A stretch of 64,000 bases of DNA from Hirundichthys speculiger. Lineage: Eukaryota; Chordata; Actinopteri; Beloniformes; Exocoetidae. A program made the translations under genes and the position numbers. Within the stretch, counting starts at the first letter, position 1; every line of letters begins with the position of its first letter. The DNA lies in assembly GCA_018398805.1 (NCBI GenBank), contig JAGFBZ010001170.1, positions 1,141,001-1,205,000 of the forward strand. The letters are read 5' to 3'. Below are positions 51,821-61,871 of the stretch, one piece after another. A model generated the notes under the pieces. That model had not been told where the DNA came from and searched no databases. It worked only from the letters and a program-made list of their open reading frames with translations.

Positions 51821-51826
51821 TATAAG
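51821..51826 (+). promoter_or_regulatory. Candidate TATA box of ca4
   Basis: TATAAG lies 84 bases before the ca4 ATG, directly after GATAGATAAG, which contains GATA-factor-like sites. A start of transcription near 51850 would leave a 5' UTR of about 55 bases. This rests on motif and spacing only. Confidence 0.4.
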
Positions 51827-51904
51827 ACCCCCCCGACAAGAATGCGACCACATTGGGAAAAATCGAGCCCTTGTGTTGTCATCTCTCTGACGAAACGCTC
51901 CAAG

Positions 51905-51971
51905 ATGCAGCAGCTGCTGATCCCGCCTGTTCTGCTGGCATCCTTCTGGACTCTGTGCGCAGGAGGTGGAG
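51905..51971 (+). CDS. ca4: ca4 exon 1 (signal peptide)
   Basis: It encodes MQQLLIPPVLLASFWTLCAG and GG, a hydrophobic signal peptide. The donor is gtaagt in phase 1. An in-frame upstream ATG exists at 51587, but the 51905 ATG gives the normal short leader and follows a TATA-like element. Confidence 0.85.
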
Positions 51972-52039
51972 GTAAGTGTCCTCCAGGCACAGCTGGGGCG
52001 CATGTGCATTTATATGAGCTTGTTTTAGTCCTAAATAGC

Positions 52040-52070
<31 letters not shown>

Positions 52071-55000
52071 TAAACAAAATTCAAAGATTGCGAGGGAAAT
52101 GTGTACATCTGCTGATGATATATTTACTGTCTGTCTCGTTATGTTTCTTCATTGCTGATCAAAATCAGTAACTTTTTACATTTCATATCAAGTCACTGAT
52201 TTGATATCAATATCAGATCAATAGAAGCTTCTAAAATGTAATTTCTGTCATGGCTGAACAGGAATAGACCTGAAACCTCCCTTGTGGACCAGCAGCATTT
52301 ACAGCATTTACTGTTAATTCCACTGCGATATAGAGACAGGAACAAAAATAAAAATCATTTATGATCATTAAAAAGGTGAACTTGTGAAAGGACAGAAGCT
52401 TCTCAGATGACCCCTGCTGTCCCACACAAACACAAACGTCAGGTGAACTGAACACCGATCTCCACCTGCTCCGTCCATGTCGGTCCGAACATTCCTCCGT
52501 GCGTCCGGTACCGGCGCTCTTTTCCACCTGCGTTCACGTATCTGCGCGTTCAAGGGCGCGAGCGGCACCCCGCAGCGGCTGAGCCGCGCAGAGGAGCAGG
52601 CTGCGCTCCTGCGCTGCTGTGGTCCCCTCAGACTCTCTCTCTCTCCCTCTCTCTCTCCCTCTCCTCTCTCTCTCTCTCTCTCCTCACTCGTGCACCTGCT
52701 CGGATTCACGCGGAGCTGAATGACGTTTTCCCTCCTCGTTGCCGCATAGAACCGTCACGCGCAGCGGTCCTGCCTCCAGATCCACAGCGGCGGATTATGA
52801 TGGGTTCATGTCGCGGATAAAGCTCCGAGTTTTAGTTTTCTGGTCCCGTGACAGTAAATGAGCAGAAATACCTGACTGGTATGAGAAGGATATCAAACCT
52901 CTCCTGTGCGTCGCGGTGAAGTTAGTTTCAGGTTGGAATCTTGAACGCCATTCACCGACAGTATTTACAGCAGTATTTTTTTTTCTTCCTAACCACGTGA
53001 CCCAGCGACTCCAAACCAAAGCTAAAATTGTAGTACTACAAGAGACAAATTTAGAACAGGTTTCGGGTTTTATTAAAAATAATAATAATAATAATAGAAT
53101 AAAATAGAGGCGCTGAAATGCAATGAGAGGGTCAAGTGCTTTGTAGCAGCCTTTTACACTATGATTTAGGTGTGGAGTTGCTGGGTCGCATAAAAGTCAA
53201 TTAAAAAAAATCAAAATTAAATAAAATAGAGAAAGCTCCGAAATGCATTTTTAAAAAAATAGCTGTGTCTTATTTGTATATTTTAAGTGTTATATTTGAC
53301 TCAGGTTGAGTTAGAGGTTTAGAAGATTCTGAAAAATTACTTATTTTTTTCATTTAAAGATGGACATAAAACGGAAGAAGTCTTCAAATGAAATGGAACA
53401 CAATGTATCTTGTTTGTCTCTTTTAGTGTTACAATTCAGATTTTTTTTTCAGGTTTAGAGTCACTTTGTAATGGAGTGTGGAAAATATTAGGGAGGGGGA
53501 TACATGAAAATGAAACATAAAATCATAGAAATATAAATATTAAATAGAATAACCTCTTAATTAAGATATGTGGCTTATTTGTATCTTGTATTAAATTTGG
53601 CTTAGATCTAGTTACTCGCAGTATTGGATTCTACTAGAAAAATATTTATTTTAACATGAAAATATTCATATAAAATCGAAAATGTCTCAAAATCCAAATA
53701 AAACAGTGCGTATGATATGTCTCTTTTAGTCCTACAATTCGGCTTGGGTTTAGAGTCACTGGGTCACGTGGCTCGGAAGTTATTGGAAAAATACTAGGAA
53801 GACATTGATCCCAAATGAACAGCTGGCAAAAACCTAAACTGAAACTGACTTCACATCGGCGGACTCAGTTGCAAAACGCATTCGCCTGTTAAACCTGGGT
53901 AAACTTAATGTTTGGCCTCTAATAATGCTGACCTACACAGCTACTATTTTCAAACGCACAAATGCGCGTGCATTCGCGAGTGTCTGGCTCTACAATCCAC
54001 ATAACACAATGGGCTGAAAAGCTCCGTCTCCGTCAGACTGAGTTTTCACATGTAGCAGACGGGACTTGTTTGTTGTCCTTCGGCTGCCTTTTGTTTCTTC
54101 TTCTCAGTTTCCTCTGTTTGGTCACAGCTCTCAGATCTTTTGAAACCCGGTGATATTGTTCATTTTCTTCAGCGAGAAAGGCGAGCGCTGATTGGTCGGG
54201 AATAGCGCGGACAGAAATCTGATTGGTCAAGACGAGATCAAACGCCAGTGAGCCACAAAAATAGATGTTTCGCTAAAGGAAAGAAGTTTCTAGGTCACTT
54301 AAATAATTGCTTAAGCCAAAGTATCTATACCACAGTATAAAGTGCTTCTTTAGAGGTAGATTTCCCAGACTGTAACATTCAGCACAGATTAATTCATTGA
54401 AATTATAAGTCCAATATTTCTGATGCATTTTACACTTGCAAGAGGTTTAATGAAGATTAAATTACACTGACAAATGAAAGTTATTATAAATCTAAAATTA
54501 AATAAATTTCTTTTGCGGCAGAAATTTTCATCTGAGTGTGTGTGCCGGTGTGTGTGTGTGTGTGTGTGTGTGTGAAAACTCTTGTTATCTCCACTATGCG
54601 TTCCAGTGGAAACATCTCATCTCTTCAGGGCCCACAAAGCTTGTGCTGCTGAGAAGAACACATTTCAAAAACTAACAGTGAGGCCTGTTTAAGGGCACAA
54701 ATTAATTGCAGTCCTCTAATGCGCTCAGCATCCAGGCTGCAGAGACAGAGTGATTAAAATGGCGGGGTTGTAAGATTCTTTCCCCCCTCTCTCTGCAGCA
54801 CCGCGCACTCGTCTCACACACATGCAAATCCTTCAGCAAGAAGAGAAAATGAAACACTGATCATACTGGATTTGTGCATCTTCTCATGCTCTGGCATATC
54901 TCTTACACCACCACCACCACACACACACACTCCACCCCCAAACCTTTCCCTCCCAGTTTTGTTTATTTCCCTCCACCCATTATCAAGCCGAACCAGCAGG

Positions 55001-58000
55001 AAAAGGTTTACCAAAAATGAATATGAAGTCCTCGTTCAAGTCCAATAACAGAGCGGGGTGTTTCTTCCACGCCATGTGTGTTTTTCATAAATATTTGATT
55101 TGTGAGAAAGCTGCAGGCATTTGTCTCAGAGTAAGGGAAAAGTGGAAACATGTAATCCAATTGTAAAATATTAATAATCCCCCTGACAAACATGTGACAG
55201 TGGAACTTGGTTGATGGAAAAGATTTCCTCTTCGCTCATTCTGAAAGGGCGGAAAGATAACGCAGCGGCGGCAACTATTTGTGAATAGGACGACAATTCC
55301 TGTGCATTGGGAGGTTTTGTGTGACCATAAATAACAGCCGACTTCAACCAATAGGAGAACAATACACTGTTTGCAAAAAAGGAAACAAAATAAACCATTA
55401 GTACAAGAAGATGTTTGTAGATCTGTATAAAATCTGGCTGGACTCTTGCCAGGACAAATGTCAAGAAAAAACATCCCATTTCTGCTCTGACAACAGGCTG
55501 AGACTTGTTGACGTCTCCCAGAGGTTAACAGCGACTATTTCTGTCAGGATATATGCGCTGCATCGGTTGCTTTTGGTCTCATATTTAAAGAGAAATCTTT
55601 TGCAAAGATTCCTTCAATTAAAAACGTCAATATATTATTTTTTTTGTTGCCTCTCTTCTAGACTGGTGCTACAGTTCCCAGTTCACCTGTGAGCATCAGT
55701 GCAATGGTAAGTCTATCAAATCGTACATTCCTGTAACACTTCTCAAAGCAAAACTAACACATTTAGCCTTTACTGAGGCCTACAGTCATGCTCCTTCAAA
55801 ATATAGGTTACATACAATTTTTTGTGAGACCTAAGGAGGTGCCTTCCGTCAACCTAATGGGCAGGTTTGTATGAGATTAGGGTCCTGGGTATCTTAACTG
55901 GGTGAGTGGCCATCCCATATACGAAGACGTCATAACAGCCAGCCCAGGTTTGAGTCCTGGCCTTTGACCTTTTGCTGCATATCATCTCTATTTACTGTCA
56001 CTTTTTACTTTCAATATAGGCCACAGGTATAGGCCAAAATGTTTTAAAAGCTTGCAAGTGTTCCACTAGAAGATTTGCAAACAGGAGGCATTACAGTCTA
56101 AATAAATAGATGAATGACAGAAGTTTGACTTATTGAATATAAGTTATTTGTGATTCATTGATATTTATTTACTGGTCATTTTCTAATTATTTAATAATAT
56201 TATCAGTAGTTAATAATATTAACTTGGGGGTCCTGCGCTGGGTCTCTGAAGCACCTAGAGACAATTTCTATTGTAATAGATGTTATACAAATACATTTGA
56301 GTTGAATTGAATTGAAGGTTGCAGTTCACTCGGTTGTACAATAGAAATGAAGGAAAAGCAGCAGAGAGTCATCTTCCTGATAAAATAATATCTTATTTAA
56401 TGCTTTTGAAATTTTTTAAATTATTAGTGGAAAATAGTAATAAACCAGTAATTGGCTCCTGTGGCAGCTTAGTTAAACAGAAAGTGATTGATCCAATTCA
56501 CTTAGCACTGGTCATTTTCTTGTTTTAGCACCAGAAAAGTGGAGCTCTGCCAACAGAGATTGTGCAGGAAGGAGCCAATCACCCATCAACATCGTCACCA
56601 GAAAGACGGTGAAGGATGAGCGTCTGACTCCTCTACAGTTCGACAACTACCAGCAGATTTTCAAAGGCTCCATCAAGAACAACGGCCACTCAGGTGAGCT
56701 CACTGTCCATTAAACATCCGACAAGCATCGAAGCTTTGAAGCTGTTGTGTGAGCTCTTGGCTTGGTTTGTGTCCATTCCAGTTCAGGTTGGGATTCCTCA
56801 TCTCAGCACCATCTCAGGTGGACGTCTGTCCACCACCTACAAGGCTGTGCAGTTCCACCTGCACTGGGGCCACAATGGAGGACCCGGTTCTGAACACACC
56901 ATCGACGGGGAGCAGTATCCCATGGAGGTAGTACAAACCTTTGGTAGTAATCATCACCTGTTACAGTGAGAAGGTGGCGATGAATGAAGAATTAATCAAT
57001 TAGTGTTTTGTTAAAATTATTAATCAATTCTGTTATTTGGCTGATTCTCTCATCTGCCAAGTTCAACGTCACTTTTACAATTCTGCCTCCTGAGTTTCCC
57101 CATATCTCTCCCCATGCCTGATCAATGAGCATTGATTAGATCGGAGCATCGAGGCTAAAAGTGCTCTCTTCCCTCTGTTTTTCTCCTCAGCTACACATCG
57201 TTCACATGAAGAGCCATTACACTGATCTGACAACAGCACTGAGTGATCCAGAGGGCGTTGCTGTTCTTGGATTCTTTCTATGAGGTAGCCATTGAAAGTC
57301 ATGTAGCGAGCCTTTATTATGGATAAAGTTTAAGCATGAAGCAAAACAGTTCTCATCACTTTATCTTTCTGCTTTTAGAAATCCAACAGCGCAAACCGAA
57401 AGTATGATCCCATCATCTCTGCGCTGAGAAACATAAAAGCTACAAGTAGGTATTGAAGTTCTGCACAACCGCCATCAGCGTGGCTGCACAGCTTATGTTG
57501 CTGACTTTGCGCTGTTTGCGTTTTCAGATGGAAACACGTCTCTGTCCGCCATCTCTCTGGCACAGCTGATCCCGTCGGGACAGAATATGACCTCCTACTA
57601 CCGTTACAAGGGTTCTCTGACCACCCCGGGGTGTGCCGAGGCTGTGGTTTGGACCGTGTTTGAGAACCCCATCCCCCTGAGCGCAGAGCAGGTTAGAGCT
57701 GGAGAGTCAGTTGAAGGAATACATCTGACAGTGTTTCTGTTTTTAACTGATGTCCTGTCTGAAGTGAAGCTATTGAAAAAATGTCACTAAGTAATGTAAT
57801 GTCTCTGGTCAAACTTATCATCTAATTCATTACAAGTATAAGTAATGCAGTACATTACACACTCGTGAATTCTGTCCAGAACCTGGAGCCTAACGTTTGT
57901 GCTGTTCTCCTCCTCCAGCTGAGGGCTTTCTCTGATCTTACATTCCACGATGGTAAGACAATGTCAGGGAACTTCAGGCCCGTCCAGCCCCTCAACGGCC

Positions 58001-58098
58001 GACAGGTCTTCCGCTCAGCAGGTGCCGTGATCCTGGTCAGCTCCGCCCTCCTCCTGGCTGGTCTCTCCACGGCGCTGGGACTGTCCCAACCCAACTAG
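51905..58098 (+). CDS. ca4: ca4-like, GPI-anchored carbonic anhydrase 4 (spliced; frameshift in exon 5)
   Basis: Alpha-class carbonic anhydrase that would hydrate CO2 to bicarbonate on the outer cell surface. The exons are 51905-51971, 55662-55706, 56529-56693, 56782-56927, 57191-57284, 57379-57445, 57528-57691 and 57919-58098. Without the extra base in exon 5 the product is about 308 residues, near the usual 312. It has a signal peptide (1-20), Cys residues at 25, 32, 36 and 49, QSPIN, the proton-shuttle position His91 in NNGHS, zinc ligands His118, His120 and His143, SLTTPGC with the catalytic Thr226, NFRPVQ, and a hydrophobic C-terminus consistent with a GPI signal. The Cys pattern and GPI tail favour CA4; CA15 is the main alternative. 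As written, translation stops in exon 5, so the locus may be broken or mis-sequenced. Confidence 0.9.
52440..52800. promoter_or_regulatory. CpG-rich block in ca4 intron 1
   Basis: A locally GC- and CpG-rich segment (for example cgcgcagaggagcaggctgc, acgcggagctgaatgacgtt) in otherwise AT-rich DNA, with a CRE-like tgacgt core at 52722. It resembles a small CpG island or internal promoter. No conserved reading frame. Confidence 0.35.
54549..54574. repeat. (TG)n microsatellite
   Basis: Thirteen tandem TG units in ca4 intron 1. Confidence 0.95.
55662..55706 (+). CDS. ca4: ca4 exon 2
   Basis: A 45-nt exon encoding DWCYSSQFTCEHQCN, the disulfide-rich N-terminus typical of fish CA4. The acceptor is cttctag and the donor gtaagt, and both junctions are phase 1. 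It lies 3.7 kb from exon 1. Confidence 0.9.
55707..56528. other. ca4 intron 2
   Basis: AT-rich. It contains an L2-like tail at 56220-56320 and nothing else recognised. Confidence 0.5.
56220..56320 (+). repeat. L2-like LINE 3' tail, solo copy
   Basis: A diverged sense copy with gcgctgggtctctgaagcac, gagacaatttctattgtaat and a gttgaattgaattgaa end, in ca4 intron 2. Confidence 0.6.
56529..56693 (+). CDS. ca4: ca4 exon 3
   Basis: It encodes APEKWSSANRDCAGRSQSPI, NIVTRKTVKDERLTPLQF and KGSIKNNGHS. It includes QSPIN and the NNGHS His equivalent to His64. The acceptor is tgttttag and the donor gtgagc. Confidence 0.95.
56782..56927 (+). CDS. ca4: ca4 exon 4 (zinc ligands 1 and 2)
   Basis: It encodes VQVGIPHLSTISGG, KAVQFHLHWGHNGGPGSEHT and DGEQYPME. 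His118 and His120 in QFHLHWG bind zinc. The acceptor is cattccag and the donor gtagta, ending in phase 0. Confidence 0.95.
57191..57284 (+). CDS. ca4: ca4 exon 5 (zinc ligand 3, carries +1 frameshift)
   Basis: It begins LHIVHMKSHYTDLTTALSDP with the third zinc ligand, His143, and continues EGVAVLGFF. It then reads cta tga because the segment ttcttt has one T too many for the expected Phe-Tyr-Glu. The exon is 94 nt, whereas 93 are needed between phase-0 neighbours. The stop falls at 57281-57283. It could be a homopolymer sequencing error or a real lesion. Confidence 0.88.
57379..57445 (+). CDS. ca4: ca4 exon 6
   Basis: It encodes KSNSANRKYDPIISALRNIK plus AT and one base. It continues the FFYE-KSNSAN region seen in fish CA4 proteins. 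The acceptor is gcttttag and the donor gtaggt. Confidence 0.92.
57528..57691 (+). CDS. ca4: ca4 exon 7 (catalytic Thr)
   Basis: It encodes NGNTSLSAISLAQLIPSG, YYRYKGSLTTPGCAEAVVWT and FENPIPLSAEQ. It has the SLTTPG substrate-site motif, the Cys that pairs with the N-terminal Cys, and possible N-glycosylation sites NTS and NMT. The acceptor is ttttcag and the donor gttaga. Confidence 0.96.
57919..58098 (+). CDS. ca4: ca4 exon 8 (C-terminus, GPI signal)
   Basis: It encodes LRAFSDLTFHDGKTMSGNFR, PVQPLNGRQVF and then a Ser-rich site followed by a hydrophobic tail (AGAVILVSSALLLAGLS) to the stop. That layout is the usual GPI-transfer signal, with the probable omega site at or near RSAG. Confidence 0.94.
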   Translation: MRAFSDLTFHDGKTMSGNFRPVQPLNGRQVFRSAGAVILVSSALLLAGLSTALGLSQPN

Positions 58099-59615
58099 AG
58101 TGAGGGATCCCAAGCCGCACTGCGACAACACAGAAAGTTCTGCACCGATCTTCAGTTGAGTCCTGGTTTCTAACCCTTTCACATGGTTGCTGAGATGATG
58201 GACCACGTCGCAGTGCAGGGATTTCTCATCTGGTGTTCCTCTCTTATCACACAAATGACAAAGGTGTTCAAGGAAGGCCTTATGAACGGTGTTGTAAGGG
58301 TATGATCTGCATTCATGCATGCATAGTGAAACACGAAGTCTTATTTCAGCATTATGAATGTGCCATAGAATAGGTTATCAGGCACTTAAAGTAATCACTC
58401 AAACTCAACAACTCAACACCAGATCCCTTAGTCACCCTGTCATTTAACCACATCACAGATCTTTACCAGTCAATATAATTCTCCCACCTTCATCAATGTC
58501 AGGTAAATTTAGTATCTGTTAAGCCAGAGTGAGGTGCCAGTGGTTTGGCTCTGAGTGCCAATGCCGGTCCGATGATCTGGCACTTGATGTGTCGCTCTTA
58601 ACAGAGCTTATGAATTACATAGTTATAAATAACAGAGCTGAGTCACAAAAACAAACTTCGTTTTAAAGCCAGCGGTCAAAGGAGTCAGCAGTTTGGCTTT
58701 TTCTTTCAAAGTCCTGCAGCACGTGGTCAGGTGACCCCCTCACAGACAGTCGCTGTTTTGAGGGTGAAGTCTTGCAGTTTGGCTGCAGGAATCTACTGTA
58801 CAGTCAAGCAAATCCATGAAGAACAACTGCATGATGTTCTGAGAGCAAAGTTGCAGCCTCCGTCATCACAGAGTCACCTCGGGCAACAATGAGATACTTG
58901 CAGTGACTCAGAAGGAGAGCGATAGCTTGTGTGCAGCACAAGGATGCAAGCATCACGTCTTCTCCATCATCAGTCGCAGCTTTCATGCATCTCACATGCA
59001 TCCCTAGTGTCTTGACGTTCCCGATGTTTAGGATAAGCTATACTTACATGCCTGCTGAAGTCAAAAACAAATTCCCACACACACCTCAGTCCCTCGGTTT
59101 TCCCTGATTAGACCCTTGAATTTCAGTGAGCATTTTGTGAGAACATTCGACTGTGTTCATGATTTGTATCACGGGCTTTCAGATGCACTGAATGTTATCG
59201 ACTGTGAACTACACCCTGCAGAGTTCTCACTCACTTATTCAGGGGATTTTATGTATCCTTGTGAGGAATCAGTGCAATTTTACAACAGGATTTGATGTTA
59301 CGACTGACCAAGAATTCTGTATATTTTCCATTGTTTCATAACGCATCAAGTTGTATTTCTATGCTGTGTCATTGTACACATATATTTATGTACTGAATGT
59401 GTATATTGATATGAGATTCACAGTTATTGTTATTTATGTATTGCAAAGTTTATACTGAATGCAAACACATATATATTATGCATCAATTTGTTCATGACCA
59501 ATAGAGTTTACTTATGATGTTCAAGTGTATGAGACTGTCAGGTTGTAATGCTTGAAAGTATCATAAATAATGTAGAGAATGTGTTCCAAATGAACAATAA
59601 ACTACATGCCTTTTT
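58099..59615 (+). other. ca4: ca4 3' UTR
   Basis: Non-coding sequence from the stop to the polyadenylation signal, becoming AT-rich after 59.3 kb. Open frames on either strand here resemble no protein I know. Confidence 0.65.
59596..59601 (+). terminator. ca4 polyadenylation signal
   Basis: A canonical AATAAA about 1.5 kb after the ca4 stop, followed within 15-25 bases by a T-run that could serve as the downstream element. Confidence 0.6.
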
Positions 59616-61840
59616 TACAGACACTCTTTTCTGCTTTCACAAGCACAAATCAAGATATTTGAACTGGTGATCAAAACATTGTTTAGTCTCAGCGTTGTTC
59701 AGGCCCCTGCATCACTGTGAAAACTGATATGAGAACACTCTTTGACGCACAAGCTTCTCAGTTTGCTGACAGATTCCCCCTCATCCTGTCAGGAGAGTGT
59801 GAGAGCACTCAGGGATCCCAATCTCTTAATCCTTTTCTAATTGACTTCTTTCTGTTATGGAGGCAATTTTTGGCCTGAGTTTACTTGCATGATTGACAGG
59901 AGATTGTTTGCACGCGGTCAGCTCTGTCTAGCAGAGGTACACATTAAAATACAAAATACAAAAAATACAAAACCTAAGCTTCCGTTTAGCTTTCGATAGT
60001 TTGCGGGGACTTATTCTAGTTATTTTACATTCCATCCCCCCTCCTCTTTTACTTCCCTCCTGTCATTAAGGAATCAAAAGGCTGATTGTAACAAACAAGC
60101 TGAAGAAGCCAGCAGCCTCCCACAGAGGCATGCATGGAGACTGAGAGAGAATATGCACAAAAGCCTTAATGAAAGCCTCCTTCTTTCCCCTGCACAGGCT
60201 TCAATTGCTTCTTTAAAGTAACAGGATGGACTGGAGATCAAGGGGTGGATGCTCAATATGCCACAGAGGCACCTTATGATCTTTCAGTCAAGGGGACTGA
60301 CTCCTAAAACTGTTCAAATGCATCGTATCCCAGGGGTATCTGCGACATTTTACCTGAGGGAAACCAGAGGCACCCTCATTGTGAGTGTGACCTCCCCAAA
60401 AACACATGCAGCTGCCCATCAGATATCCAGCTGCTGGTAAAGGTCACTAGGTCGACTGTTGTCCATATAGTCTTAGGAAAAACAAACAGTGTCACCTGTA
60501 CTGTTTCTCCTCTCTCTGTGGAACCAGCTGTTTGATGCAGCAATGCATGCATTCCTGTGCCAAGCTGTCACAGAGGTAAATTTGGGACCCAAGCTCTATT
60601 CTGTGTTATTATAATCCCATTGATGTGTCTATTCACCTTGTTATTATGCTGTCAGTGCTATGATATAACTCGTGAAGGTGGACGCTAATTGTAGCCATCA
60701 TAATTTAATATTATCCATGAATGGAGAATAATTCACCATCACCTCTTGGCAGGTGCTGTGGCCAGATCTAGTAGGTCATAACAGCCCGCCAGGTCCTATT
60801 GTTTTTATGGAGATGAGGAGAGGAAGCAATCAAAAAGGGAATGAGAAAGAATGTGAAGCAGCTTCACGCCTTGTAATCTCACAGAGGAGGGCAATCACCT
60901 TTTCAGAAAACTCAGGTCATTAACATCTGCTCCTCAATTGCAGGGGAAGTCAGAGATTGTTGTGGTCACAATGAACACATCAGAGAGCGTTGAGCTGGCT
61001 GCCTGGGTGCCTTTGTAGCATCTTGATCAGCACTCTAATATCAGAGGTTTTGAAGAGCTCTCTGGCTTCTGCTGAAGAGTCAAGGAGCTCGACCCATTAA
61101 AGCAAACTCACAGAACTGTTCAGAACATTCAAGCTAAGTTTGTCTTCAGCACAAAATGTATCAGTTTCACTATAGTGGCTCAAAAAATGGAAAATTAGCC
61201 TCCAAATTTTATGGGTTCTAAAAAAAAACCCACATGCTAACTTTTTTCTTAGAAATTGTCACACATCTATGTTTTACACAACCCGAAACAAAACAGAGAT
61301 ATTGCAGAACTTTATGCTGAAAATGCTAATTAGTGGCTGCTGGGTGGCTCATTTTCATTACACTGTGAATAAAGGCCACTAAAGCGACAAAATCTTCAAA
61401 AAAAAAAAAAAAAGTGTGGCATCATACTGAGGGCTGAAAAACAAGAACTAAAGGGAGATGTCCAGGGTAAAACTGGACCTATAACAAAGCTGATTGACTT
61501 CCTCCTCAGTCATCATGTCTCCATACAGAGATAGACCAGTTAGGAGCCATCGACTCCATTAGGACCTGTTACCTAGTTTTGGTAGTGAACACTTTTGCTG
61601 TTTGCCAAGCGCTAATAAATGAAAGAAGGAAATGAAAAAGAAGAAATATTAAAAACTGGAACAACAAGATCAACATTGAAGGAGCTGAGATAGTTGCTGT
61701 GTTTCTTTGCTATTCCCGCGCACTCCAACGGCAGCGATGTATGAGAAGAGACAAATCATACTCCAAGGAGTCATTGAAACTTGAAACAGCTGAACAACGT
61801 AATCTTCTGCCTACAGCATGTCCGATCAGCACCAAGTCAA

Positions 61841-61871
<31 letters not shown>

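Larger units (their letters stand above)
51972..55661. other. ca4 intron 1
   Basis: A-run at 52041-52067, a CpG-rich block at 52440-52800 with a CT tract at 52636-52683, AAT repeats near 53080-53095, and a (TG)n run at 54549-54574. No other exon recognised. Confidence 0.5.

Noticed and set aside
51587..51904. Upstream in-frame ATG extending ca4 by 106 codons
   Set aside because: The extension is not hydrophobic and resembles no carbonic anhydrase. It would bury the signal peptide and spans the TATA-like element.
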